Positions 47,782 through 56,785 of a stretch of 64,000 nt of DNA are shown here, one piece after another. Below the pieces are notes generated by a model. The model saw only the letters and a list, made by a program, of their open reading frames with translations, did no database searches and was not told where the DNA came from. Origin of the DNA: Prosthecobacter gellanilyticus (lineage in GTDB: Bacteria; Verrucomicrobiota; Verrucomicrobiia; Verrucomicrobiales; Verrucomicrobiaceae); the NCBI RefSeq assembly GCF_007992435.1, contig NZ_BKAG01000006.1, positions 153,321 through 217,320 of the forward strand, given 5' to 3'. How positions within the stretch are numbered: position 1 is the first letter of the stretch; each line of letters opens with the position of its first letter. The translations under genes were made by a program, and so were the position numbers.

Positions 47782-49263
47782 CTACGCAATCCACTCCTTG
47801 ATCACCCTCCCCGAAACATCCGTCAGGCGGAAGTCTCGTCCAGAGAAGCGATGAGTGAGTTTCAAATGATCAAAACCAAACTGATGCAGCATGGTGGCGT
47901 GGAAGTCGTGGAGGTCCACGGGATCACGCACAATGCCCCAGCCGATCTCGTCCGTCTCACCATAGGTTAGGCCGCCTTTGAGGCCGCCCCCTGCGGCGAG
48001 CATGGTGAAGGCGAAGGGGTGGTGATCGCGGCCGGTCGTGTTCGGATTGCCACCCCGGTTCTCGCCAAGCGGCGTGCGGCCGAACTCGCTGCCGAAGACC
48101 ACCATGGTATCATCCAGCAGACCACGCTGCTTGAGATCGGTAAGAAGCGCCGCAACGGGTTGATCCGCCATGCCGGCGTTGTAGGCGAGCTCGTTGTCGA
48201 GGTTTGAGTGATGATCCCACGAGGCATGCATGATGCTGACGAAGCGCACGCCGCGCTCCACCAGACGCCGCGCGAGCAGGCAGTTCGTGGCGAAGGACTT
48301 GTACTGGCCAGGACCACCACCACGCGAGGCCTTGATGGGCGGATCGGCGCGATCCACGCCGTACATCTCCAGCGTCTTCGCGGACTCGTCCTTGAGATCG
48401 ATCAGCTCCGGCGCAGCCGCCTGCATGCGGAAGGCGAGCTCATACGCGGCGATGCGGCTGGCGATCTCCGGATCGCGGAACTGATCATAGCGGCTTTGAT
48501 TCAGTTCCATCAGCGCATCCAGACCCTTGCGCTGCAAGGCCATGGGCACTCCAGGCGGATTCTTCAGATTCAAAACGGGCTCTCCCTGATTGCGGAACAG
48601 CACACCCGCATACGAGGATCGAAGGAAGCCGCTCTGCCAAAGCGAAGCGCCACCGCTGGTTCCACGACCCGCGCTGAGCACGACATAGCCGGGCAGGTTT
48701 TTCGACATGCTGCCGAGACCATAGTTCAGCCACGACCCAATCGTGGGCAGGCCAAACGCAGCACGCCCGCAGTGCAGCACAAGCTGGCCCGGATGGTGAT
48801 TGAACTGGTCCGTGTGCAGGCTGCGGATCATGAGCCAGTCGTCCGCGTGCTTCGCCATGTGCGGGAGGTAGTCGCTGAACTCCATGCCGCTCTGCCCGTG
48901 CTTCTTGAAGACACGCTTGCTGCCCATGATGCGCGCCGTTTCCTTGCGGATGAAGGCAAAGCGCACGTTCTTCGTCATGCTGTCCGGCAGCGGCTGGCCA
49001 TGCAGCTCGTTGAGCTTCGGCTTCGGATCAAAGAGGTCCATCTGGCTCGGCCCGCCTTCTAGGAAGATGAAGATGCAGTTCTTCGCCTTCGCTGGAAAAT
49101 GCGGCTCACGTGGCCGCAGCGGATCCGTGCTAGCCACGGTGTCCGCGCGCAGGATTCCCTCCTGGGAAAGCAGCGCGCCCAGGCCCATCATGCCAAGGCC
49201 GTTCGCGCTCGTGGCGAGGAACTCACGACGTGTCTGCAGGATCTGATGTTCGACGGGGTTCAT
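47782..49263 (-). CDS. DUF1501 protein (sulfatase-like, Tat-type signal)
   Basis: The protein has 493 residues. The N-terminus QTRREFLATSANGLGMMGLGALL is a twin-arginine-type signal, so it is probably exported folded. CIFIFLEGGPSQMDLFDPKP, FGRTPLGENRGG and GRDHHPFAF are typical of the DUF1501 family, a relative of alkaline phosphatase/sulfatase folds that is abundant in Planctomycetes and Verrucomicrobia. It lies 6 bases downstream of a PSD1-type cytochrome gene on the same strand, the standard pairing. The reaction is unknown. A role in degrading complex sulfated or other polysaccharides has been suggested for such pairs. Confidence 0.9.
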   Translation of the reverse strand: MNPVEHQILQTRREFLATSANGLGMMGLGALLSQEGILRADTVASTDPLRPREPHFPAKAKNCIFIFLEGGPSQMDLFDPKPKLNELHGQPLPDSMTKNVRFAFIRKETARIMGSKRVFKKHGQSGMEFSDYLPHMAKHADDWLMIRSLHTDQFNHHPGQLVLHCGRAAFGLPTIGSWLNYGLGSMSKNLPGYVVLSAGRGTSGGASLWQSGFLRSSYAGVLFRNQGEPVLNLKNPPGVPMALQRKGLDALMELNQSRYDQFRDPEIASRIAAYELAFRMQAAAPELIDLKDESAKTLEMYGVDRADPPIKASRGGGPGQYKSFATNCLLARRLVERGVRFVSIMHASWDHHSNLDNELAYNAGMADQPVAALLTDLKQRGLLDDTMVVFGSEFGRTPLGENRGGNPNTTGRDHHPFAFTMLAAGGGLKGGLTYGETDEIGWGIVRDPVDLHDFHATMLHQFGFDHLKLTHRFSGRDFRLTDVSGRVIKEWIA

Positions 49264-49269
49264 GGTGAG

Positions 49270-52263
49270 TTACTCGCGGGTGATGAATTCATCCATGTTC
49301 AGGATGATGCGGGCGGTGGCGATCCAGGCGGCATTTTCTTCGGGCTTCACGCCAGAGGCAGCATGGGTGCCGAGGGTAAGCTTGGCCTCGTCTGCGTGAG
49401 CTTGGTAATAAGCACGAGATTCGGCGAGGAGGTCCCGCAGCACTTGGATTTCCTTGGGGGTGGCTGGCCGGGTGAGGCAAAAGCGGAGGGCTTGGGCAAG
49501 GCGGGAGGTGTCATCACCGGGAGCGCGAAGCACACGCTCGGCGAGAGCTTGCGAGGCTTCGGCATAGGCCTCAGCGTTGAGAGTGGTCAGCGCTTGAAGC
49601 GGAGTGTTGGAGACCGTGCGCTTGACGTTGGTGATGTTCGCGTCCGGGCAATCAAATGTAGTTAGGTCAGGATGTGGGGCGGTGCGCTTGAAGAAAGTGT
49701 AAAGTCCACGGCGATAGCGATCCGGTCCGGCGCTCGTCTTCCAGGAAAAATTCCCCGCGTAACTGAGCGCGGCGACATCCGCCGGCATCGGCGGGAAGAC
49801 GCTGGGGCCACCCATGGTGGGGGCGAGCAGGCCGGAAGCGGCGAGGCAGAGATCGCGCACGATCTCGCCCTCCACTCGGAGGCGGTTCTGACGCCAGAGG
49901 AGCTCGTTCTTGGGATCGATCTCCAGCATCTCGGCACGGTGTTTGGACTCCTGCTTGTAAGTGGCGGAGGTGAGGATGAGGCGGAGGAAGGCCTTGCGGC
50001 TCCAGTCTTGCTTGATGAACTCAGCAGAGAGCCACTCGAGCAGTTCGGGATGCGTGGGCTTGGCGCCGCGAACGCCGAAATCCGTGGTGGTGCTGACGAT
50101 GCCTTCACCGAAAAGCTTGGCCCAGATGTGATTCACGGTGACGCGAGGTGTGAGCGGGTTTTCCGCGCTGACGAGCCAGCGGGCGAAGTCGAGCCGCGAG
50201 GTGTCTTTGACCTTCGGCAGCACGGCAAGCACACCGGGCTGCACCTCATCCGCAGGTTGGAGGAAATCACCACGATACAAGACATGGGACTTGCGAACGC
50301 CGGAGGTGCGCTGCGCGATGACGCGCGCATCCATGAGCGGCGGCTTCGGCAGTCTGGCTTTCGCGGTTTCAAAGGCCCGTGCGGCGGCAATCACATCAGC
50401 ATCAACCTTTTCCATCCAAGCCCAGAGCGGCAGGATGACAACGGGGTTCCGGCGCTTCGGCTCCTCACTGAGAATTTTGACGACTTCCGCAGGGGCGATG
50501 CTGTCTTCCGTCACATCACTGCTGCCGAGCACACGGAAGCGGCCCAGGGTGTGCTCGGTGCTTTTGAGGTATTCCTGCTCGATGCGCAGGAAGAGCTTCT
50601 CCCCTGCCGGAGGCGTGGCGATTTGCCATGTTATTTGTTGGGCCTTGCCAGTGCCGCCCTTGATGGCCCAGCCAGTTTGTGGATCAGCATCCAGAGTCAT
50701 GGCGGCGGTGAAACCTTTTTGCTCGATGCTGGCCTTGGGAGTGTGCAGCGGAACTTCACGGGCTTCGGAGAGGCTTTTGCCATGCAGCAAAGTGATGGTG
50801 CCGAGGACGAAGTTGCCATTCTTGCTGCGGCCAGGACCTTTGGAGGGCAGGGAATCATCCGGCAGCACTTCGATCTGGATCGCGGTGAGTGGCTTCGATG
50901 ATGATGTGAGCTCGATCGTATAGGTGTCCGTCGCTACAGGCTTGCCGATGGCGAGTTGAGAGCCATCGGGAAGAGCTTTGAACTTGGTTTTCGACTTCGC
51001 GGCGATGCTTGCGATCTCTAGCGGGGCAAAGGTGGCCTTGGTGGCCTGCTTGCGAGCTTCCGCGAGCCTTGCCTGCACGACCTTTTCCCACTCGGGGAGC
51101 TTGGCGGGAAGCTGAGCCTTGGCGGCATCGAGCTGCTTTTGCAGTGGCACGAGCTTCTTCGCGGCATCGCCATTCGTCTTCTCATACGTGTTCCAGGCCT
51201 CGGGGCTGGTGGGGACCTGGCGGGTCACTTCATCGCCATTGTTATAGAAGGCGAAGAGCTGGTAATACTCCTTCTGCGTGATCTGGTCATACTTGTGGGT
51301 GTGGCATCTTGCGCAACCCACGGTTAGGCCAAGCCAGACGGTGCCAGTGGTCTCGGTGCGGTCCATGACGGCCTCGATGCGAAACTGCTCCTGATCCGTG
51401 CCGCCCTCGGTGTTGGTGAGAGTCTGACGATGGAAAGCGGTGGCCACGATCTGCTCAGGCGTGGGGTCTGGCAAAAGATCTCCGGCGACCTGCTGGATGG
51501 TGAACTGATCGAAGGGCAGGTCTTCATTCACAGCGCGGATGACCCAGTCGCGATAACGCCAGGCATCGAGACGAGCGCGATCCTTCTCATAGCCATCAGA
51601 GTCGGCATAGCGCGCGGCATCCAGCCAGTGGCGGCCCCAGCGCTCGCCATAGTGCGGGCTGGAAAGCGCACGGTCCACCATGGCTTCATAGGCCCGAGGA
51701 GATTGATCGGCGATGAAGCTGTCCACCTCCTCCGGTGTCGGTGGTAGGCCTAACAAATCATAGTGCACTCGCTTGATCAGCGTGTAGCGGTCAGCCTCGG
51801 GGGATGGGGCGATCTTCTTCTCCGCGAGTTTTGAGCGCACAAAGGCATCGATAGGATGCCCTGCGGCGGGTGGCTTGGGCTGCGTGATGGGTTTGTAGGC
51901 CCAGTGCTGGTCAAACTTCGCGCCTTCTTTGACCCAGGCTTTCAGCAGCTCGATCTCGGCGGGCTTGAGCGGCTTTTTGTCCTTCGGCGGCATGCGGTCA
52001 TCAGGATCGTTGGTGAGGAGGCGCTCGATGACGGCGCTGCTGGCGATGTCGCCAGGGACGATGCCTTTGGTACCGCTCTTGAGCTCCTTCATGGCCCCTT
52101 GCTGCGTGGTGAGCACGAGACCGCCCTTGGAGCCGTCCGGCCCGTGGCACTCCAGGCAGTGCTCAGCGAAGAGGGGCTGGATATCGCGCGTGTAGTCCGC
52201 AGCTCCGGCAGGGAGGGCGGAGATCAGGCAAACCAGGGATGATGCGAGGCGGAGGTCCATCAT
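49270..52263 (-). CDS. PSD1 and cytochrome c domain protein (DUF1549/DUF1553)
   Basis: From the ATG at 52263 (a second ATG follows at 52260) the protein has 997 residues with a signal peptide. A c-type heme motif CLECH (residues 36-40) lies in the PSCyt1 domain. DUF1549 follows with DAFVRSKLAEK and LLGLPPTPEEVDSFIAD, and a second CARCH site in VGCARCHTHKYDQI. The C-terminal DUF1553 has NPLTPRVTVNHIWAKLFGEGIV and PLQALTTLNAEAYAEAS. It is the upstream partner of the DUF1501 gene (gap 6 bases). The protein probably carries electrons at the cell surface or periplasm. Its substrate is unknown. Confidence 0.92.
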   Translation of the reverse strand: MMDLRLASSLVCLISALPAGAADYTRDIQPLFAEHCLECHGPDGSKGGLVLTTQQGAMKELKSGTKGIVPGDIASSAVIERLLTNDPDDRMPPKDKKPLKPAEIELLKAWVKEGAKFDQHWAYKPITQPKPPAAGHPIDAFVRSKLAEKKIAPSPEADRYTLIKRVHYDLLGLPPTPEEVDSFIADQSPRAYEAMVDRALSSPHYGERWGRHWLDAARYADSDGYEKDRARLDAWRYRDWVIRAVNEDLPFDQFTIQQVAGDLLPDPTPEQIVATAFHRQTLTNTEGGTDQEQFRIEAVMDRTETTGTVWLGLTVGCARCHTHKYDQITQKEYYQLFAFYNNGDEVTRQVPTSPEAWNTYEKTNGDAAKKLVPLQKQLDAAKAQLPAKLPEWEKVVQARLAEARKQATKATFAPLEIASIAAKSKTKFKALPDGSQLAIGKPVATDTYTIELTSSSKPLTAIQIEVLPDDSLPSKGPGRSKNGNFVLGTITLLHGKSLSEAREVPLHTPKASIEQKGFTAAMTLDADPQTGWAIKGGTGKAQQITWQIATPPAGEKLFLRIEQEYLKSTEHTLGRFRVLGSSDVTEDSIAPAEVVKILSEEPKRRNPVVILPLWAWMEKVDADVIAAARAFETAKARLPKPPLMDARVIAQRTSGVRKSHVLYRGDFLQPADEVQPGVLAVLPKVKDTSRLDFARWLVSAENPLTPRVTVNHIWAKLFGEGIVSTTTDFGVRGAKPTHPELLEWLSAEFIKQDWSRKAFLRLILTSATYKQESKHRAEMLEIDPKNELLWRQNRLRVEGEIVRDLCLAASGLLAPTMGGPSVFPPMPADVAALSYAGNFSWKTSAGPDRYRRGLYTFFKRTAPHPDLTTFDCPDANITNVKRTVSNTPLQALTTLNAEAYAEASQALAERVLRAPGDDTSRLAQALRFCLTRPATPKEIQVLRDLLAESRAYYQAHADEAKLTLGTHAASGVKPEENAAWIATARIILNMDEFITRE

Positions 52264-52353
52264 CGGGAATAACGGTGGGGAAGGAGTGGTCCTGTCTTGG
52301 AGAGGGATGATGATCGAAGCAGAGTTGTTCAAGAGCGGGATAGTCCTGGTTCG

Positions 52354-52422
52354 CCACAGAGGACACGGAGGAGCACAGAGGTCTCAGAAGGGGAACTCTG
52401 TGTTCCTCTGTGCTCTTTGTGG
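52354..52422. repeat. CACAGAGGACACGGAG hairpin element
   Basis: A 27-base arm starting CCACAGAGGACACGGAGG (52354-52380) faces an arm ending CTCTGTGCTCTTTGTGG (to 52422); 22 of 27 positions pair. It lies between divergent genes and belongs to a G/A-rich dispersed repeat type related to the in-frame repeat at 20455-20490. Confidence 0.65.
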
Positions 52423-52511
52423 TAGTCAGATTGGTGGCGGCCAGGAGGTGCTGAGCAGAAATGACTGCAACCTTTGAGCGGGCGGGGCGTTCAGAGGGTC
52501 GATTCCAACTC

Positions 52512-53588
52512 ATGAGATCCCTTCGCCTGCTCTGTCTCCTGTCACTCCTGCCTGTGCTCGGTCATGCCCAGCTCACGTCCCAGACGGATGAGCGCTTGAA
52601 GCAGGGGCTCAAAATGTATCCGGAGGCGGACACGGACAAGGACGGCATCCTCACCATGCCGGAGGCCCTGGCGCATCTGCAGAAGATGAAAAAGGGCGGA
52701 GCTGGGGCTGGCAAGAAAGGCAAGACGGAGGAAGGGAAGCCGGGCGCGCTGAAGCCAGACCATGCGGATGTGGCTTATGACAAGCATGAGCGCTGCAAGC
52801 TGGACCTTTACCTAGCCAAAAATGCAACCACGTCGACTCCGCTGGTGATCATGATCCATGGCGGCGGCTTCCGCGCGGGTGACAAGGCGCAGTGGGGCAG
52901 CAACAAGACCACCAAGGACCTTTTGGACAAAGGCATTTCCTGCGCGGCGCTGAACTATCCTTTTCTGGATAGCATGCCGATTCAGGACATCCTGCGTGAA
53001 TGCGGCCGCGCGGTGCAGTATCTGCGCTCCCGCTCCGGTGAGTGGAACCTGGACAAGACACGCTTTGCCTCCATGGGCGGCTCGGCGGGGGCGGGCACAT
53101 CCCTCTGGCTGGCCACGCATGATGATCTGGCGGATCCGAAGGCGGAAGATCCGGTGCTCCGCGAGTCCACACGCCTGACCTGCGCCGTGTGCAATGGCAC
53201 ACAGGCGACGTATGATGTCACCCGCTGGGAGTCTTTCCTGGGCAAGGCCGGCCCCGAGGTGCGCACGAGCGAGGCTGAGGCAGCTCTTTTCTATCATCTG
53301 CCGTCGGTCGAGGCCTTTGGCACGGACTCTGGCAAGGCCATCCTGCGTGAGTGTGACATGCTGAGCTGGATCACGAAAGATGATCCGCCGCTGCTGGTGA
53401 GCAACTCGCAGGTGGTGGACACGCCCAAGAACCGTGGCGAGTGGCTGCACTGCATCCATCATGCGCGCGAGGTGTCTAAAGAATGTGCCGCAGATGGCGT
53501 GCCATGCATCGTGGTGCAGGACCAGCCGGAGCCGAAAACAGACACGCTGGACTTTCTGGTATCTCACCTGCTGAAGACCAAGGCCTGA
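52512..53588 (+). CDS. Exported alpha/beta-hydrolase with N-terminal EF-hand-like motif
   Basis: From the ATG at 52512 the protein has 358 residues with a signal peptide (LLCLLSLLPVLGHA). Residues 40-51 (DTDKDGILTMPE) form one calcium-binding EF-hand loop, followed by a Lys/Gly-rich linker. The hydrolase domain has HGGG in IMIHGGGFRAG, the serine in MGGSAGAG and a GEWLHCIHHA segment near the expected His. It resembles BD-FAE acyl esterases. It lies 43 bases upstream of a PSD1-type gene and is probably co-transcribed with it. Confidence 0.82.
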   Translation: MRSLRLLCLLSLLPVLGHAQLTSQTDERLKQGLKMYPEADTDKDGILTMPEALAHLQKMKKGGAGAGKKGKTEEGKPGALKPDHADVAYDKHERCKLDLYLAKNATTSTPLVIMIHGGGFRAGDKAQWGSNKTTKDLLDKGISCAALNYPFLDSMPIQDILRECGRAVQYLRSRSGEWNLDKTRFASMGGSAGAGTSLWLATHDDLADPKAEDPVLRESTRLTCAVCNGTQATYDVTRWESFLGKAGPEVRTSEAEAALFYHLPSVEAFGTDSGKAILRECDMLSWITKDDPPLLVSNSQVVDTPKNRGEWLHCIHHAREVSKECAADGVPCIVVQDQPEPKTDTLDFLVSHLLKTKA

Positions 53589-53631
53589 AAGAGCTGTTTC
53601 CGCAGGGCCGTTTGCCGTCTTCACCCCCTGC

Positions 53632-56475
53632 ATGAAGAAGCCTTTCCTGGTCACCTGTTTGTTTGCCCCCGTTCTTGCGTCCGGGGCTGTGGTGGATCAG
53701 GCCGGGACGGAGGAGTTTTTTGAGAAACGCATCCGCCCGCTCTTCATGGAGCACTGCGTGGACTGCCATGGTGCGGACAAGCAGAAGGGCAGCCTGCGGC
53801 TCGACCATCAGGCAGGCTGGCAAAACGGCGGCGACTCCGGCCCAGCGCTGGTGCCGGGGAAGATTGATGAGAGCCTGCTATGGAAGGCCGTGAGCTATGA
53901 GGATCGTGACCTCAAGATGCCGCCGAAGAAGAAGCTTTCGGAAGCGCAGATGGCAGATTTGAAGTCCTGGATCGCCGCCGGTGCGCATGACCCGCGCACG
54001 GAGGTGCCTGGAGGTGAGAAGCATGGCACTCAGTTGAAGGCAGACGGTTCCTTCTGGTCCTTCCAGACTCCGGTGAAGCCGGAGGTGCCAGCGGTGAAAA
54101 AGTCTGACTGGGCCGCGAATGACATTGATCGTTTTATTTTGGCGAAGCTGGAGGCTTCTGGCCTAACTCCGAGTGTGGAGGCGGATGCTGCCGTCCTGGC
54201 GAGAAGGCTGGCTTTTGATCTGACAGGCTTGCCGCCTGCTTCGGGAGGTGCGCAGAGTCTTGAAGCCAAGGTGGATGCGATGCTCGCCTCACCGGCCTTC
54301 GCGGAACGCTGGGCTTCGCATTTCATGGACATGTCGCGGTTCGCGGAGTCCTCGGGTGGCGGGAGGTCGCTGCCGTTCAAGGATGCGTGGAGGTTCCGTG
54401 ACTACTTGATTGAGTCGATCCGCGACAACGCTCCGCTGGACCGGATGGTCACGGAGATGATCGCCGGGGATCTCTTGACGGCGAAGAATTCGGAGGAAAG
54501 GCGCAGACAGCTCACGGCCACGGGTTTCCTGGCGCTTGGCCCAACCAACTATGAGGAGCAGGATAAGGGCATGCTGCGCATGGACATCGTCGACGAGCAG
54601 CTTGATACCATCGGCAAATCGTTCCTCGGGATGACCATCGGCTGCGCGCGCTGCCACGATCACAAGTTTGATCCCATCCCGACGCGGGACTACTACGCGC
54701 TGGCGGGCATCATGCGCAGCACGAAGACGCTGAAGAACTACACGGACAACGTCGCGCACTGGATCGACACCCCCCTGCCGTTTGAAGGCGATCAGGAGGC
54801 GCAGCTCGTAAAGTATGAGGCAGTCGTGGGCGCGCTGGAGAAAGAGGTGGCGATGCTGAAGGACCAGCTGCGTGACGCGGGAAGCCTGAGCCTGCGGAAA
54901 AAGAAGTCGCTTTTGCCCACGGACCTGCCGGGCATTGTGGTGGATGACAGCGAGGCGCAGAAGGTGGGTGAATGGCGCACATCAAACCGCTATCCTCCCT
55001 TTGTGGGCGGTGGCTATCAGCATGATGACAACAAGGGCAAGGGAGAGAAGACGCTGACCTTCACGCCGAAGCTGCCGGTGGCGGGTCGCTATGAGGTGCG
55101 TGTGGCCTACAGCGGTGGTCCGGATCGGCCCGAGCGCCTGCCTGCGACCGTGCTGCATGCGGACGGCGAGGACCTGGTTTACTTCAAGCAGGCCACGGAG
55201 GCGTTGGACGGGCTGCAGTTTGCCACCATCGGCACATGGCGCTTTGAGGCCAATGGACAGAATTTTGTCATGATCTCCAATGCGGGCGCGGAAGGCTTCG
55301 TGACGGTGGACGCAGTGCAGTTCATCCCGGCGGATGCAGATATGCCGGACATGCCTGCGGCGAAGGTTTCGACTGAAGAGAAAGATCTCACCAAGCGGCT
55401 CGAAGAACTGGGAAAAGAACTCAAGAAGGTGAAGAAAACCTCACCGGGCCGCCCGGAAGCCATGAGCGTGGCGGACGATCCGGTGCCCGAAGATGCACGC
55501 GTGCACATCCGTGGTAGCACGCGCAATCTTGGTGCCCCAGTTCCACGCGGGTTCATCCAGGTGGCGATGAAGACGAACACGCCGGTCGTGCCTGCGGATC
55601 AGAGCGGGCGCTTGCAGCTCGCGCAGTGGATGACGAGCCGCGAGCATCCGCTGACCTCACGCGTTCTCGTGAACCGTGTTTGGCATTGGTTGTTCGGCGC
55701 GGGCATCGTGCGCACGACGGATAATTTTGGGGTGACCGGCGAACTGCCTTCGCATCCTGAGCTGTTAGATTACCTCGCCGTGAAGTTCATGGAGGAAGGC
55801 TGGAGCCTCAAAAAGCTGGTGAAGGAGATGGTGATGAGCCGCACCTACCAGCAGAGCAGCGAAGTCGCTCAGAGCGTGGATGTTTCGAAGGATCCTGACA
55901 ATCGCTTACTCTCGCGCATGAACCGCAAGCGCATGGATGCGGAGTGTCTCCGTGATGCGATGCTTTCAGCAGCAGGCACGATGGACGGCGCTTTCGGCGG
56001 ACCGAATGTGAGCGCGACGAAGGTGGACGCTAACGATCAGAAGATTCAGAACCTGGAGTATGGCTTCACCTTTGAGGACACCCGCCGCAGTGTTTACACC
56101 GCCGCTTTCCGTAATGTGCGGCACCCGCTGTTTGAGGTGTTTGATTTCGCGGATATCAACCAGCCGATCGGCCAGCGCACGACGAGCACCGTGGCCACGC
56201 AGGCCTTGTTCATGATGAACAACCCGAAGGTCATTGAGCAGGCTCGGGCTGCGGCGACGAAGGTGCTGGGTGAGACTCACCAGATGTCGGATCGCATCGG
56301 GCTCGCTTATCAGCATTCATTGAGCCGCGAGCCTTCGGTGAAAGAGCTGGAGCTGGCGCGGGATTATCTGGAGGCTTCGGTTTCCGGAAACGCGACGGAG
56401 GATGAGGTGAGGGATGTTTGGGCGCGGTTGATCCAGACGCTGTGGGCGACTCCGGAGTTCCGCTATTTGAGGTGA
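53632..56475 (+). CDS. PSD1 and cytochrome c protein with inserted beta-sandwich domain
   Basis: The protein has 947 residues with a signal peptide. The first heme site is CVDCH (42-46), the second GCARCHDHKFDPIP near residue 340. DUF1549 is seen in FILAKLEASGLTPS and LTGLPPASGG. Between DUF1549 and DUF1553, residues about 435-575 form a beta-rich insert (RYPPFVGGGYQHDD, YEVRVAYSGG, FVTVDAVQFIP) resembling golvesin/xanthan-lyase C-terminal modules, likely for carbohydrate binding. DUF1553 follows with HPLTSRVLVNRVWHWLFG. Unlike the PSD1 gene at 49270, it has no DUF1501 neighbour on its strand. Confidence 0.88.
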   Translation: MKKPFLVTCLFAPVLASGAVVDQAGTEEFFEKRIRPLFMEHCVDCHGADKQKGSLRLDHQAGWQNGGDSGPALVPGKIDESLLWKAVSYEDRDLKMPPKKKLSEAQMADLKSWIAAGAHDPRTEVPGGEKHGTQLKADGSFWSFQTPVKPEVPAVKKSDWAANDIDRFILAKLEASGLTPSVEADAAVLARRLAFDLTGLPPASGGAQSLEAKVDAMLASPAFAERWASHFMDMSRFAESSGGGRSLPFKDAWRFRDYLIESIRDNAPLDRMVTEMIAGDLLTAKNSEERRRQLTATGFLALGPTNYEEQDKGMLRMDIVDEQLDTIGKSFLGMTIGCARCHDHKFDPIPTRDYYALAGIMRSTKTLKNYTDNVAHWIDTPLPFEGDQEAQLVKYEAVVGALEKEVAMLKDQLRDAGSLSLRKKKSLLPTDLPGIVVDDSEAQKVGEWRTSNRYPPFVGGGYQHDDNKGKGEKTLTFTPKLPVAGRYEVRVAYSGGPDRPERLPATVLHADGEDLVYFKQATEALDGLQFATIGTWRFEANGQNFVMISNAGAEGFVTVDAVQFIPADADMPDMPAAKVSTEEKDLTKRLEELGKELKKVKKTSPGRPEAMSVADDPVPEDARVHIRGSTRNLGAPVPRGFIQVAMKTNTPVVPADQSGRLQLAQWMTSREHPLTSRVLVNRVWHWLFGAGIVRTTDNFGVTGELPSHPELLDYLAVKFMEEGWSLKKLVKEMVMSRTYQQSSEVAQSVDVSKDPDNRLLSRMNRKRMDAECLRDAMLSAAGTMDGAFGGPNVSATKVDANDQKIQNLEYGFTFEDTRRSVYTAAFRNVRHPLFEVFDFADINQPIGQRTTSTVATQALFMMNNPKVIEQARAAATKVLGETHQMSDRIGLAYQHSLSREPSVKELELARDYLEASVSGNATEDEVRDVWARLIQTLWATPEFRYLR

Positions 56476-56489
56476 AGGCGTGGGTTTTG

Positions 56490-56635
56490 AGGAGCGCGGA
56501 CTTTAGTCCGCTGCAGGCGTTCAACTGCATACGCAGGTTGATTCGCTAAACAGGTCTTCGACTCGAAGACCCTCAGCGTGTTGAAGCATGCTTGAGGTTT
56601 GATCGACCTGCTGCGGACTGACGTCCGCGCTCCTT
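56490..56635. repeat. Nested palindromic intergenic element
   Basis: The outer arms AGGAGCGCGGACTTTAGTCC (from 56490) and GGACTGACGTCCGCGCTCCT (to 56634) are inverted. Inside are a second pair (GCAGGTTGAT/ATCGACCTGC) and a perfect hairpin GGTCTTCGACTCGAAGACC (56553-56571). The element lies between convergent genes and may also terminate transcription. It shares the GAGCGCGGA motif with 63843 onward. Confidence 0.6.
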
Positions 56636-56785
56636 GGGCCTTGGATGCGTGCGAAGTTAGTTAGACTTTTGCGGGTCTGGTGTGCGCACAAGCGGTGTCG
56701 ACGAGGCACGGATTGCTCCGTGCCTCTCTGCCACCGCACTCCGGGACGCTATCGCGACTTCAGCGCTTGGCGTGCCTTCGCAGGA
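56636..56785. other. Intergenic tail with CTGCCACCGCAC-type repeat
   Basis: CTGCCACCGCACTCCGGGAC followed by GCTATCGCGACTTC resembles 17278-17310 downstream of glgB (CTGCCACCGCACAAGGAGAC, GCTACAGCGACT). No gene is seen. Confidence 0.4.
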
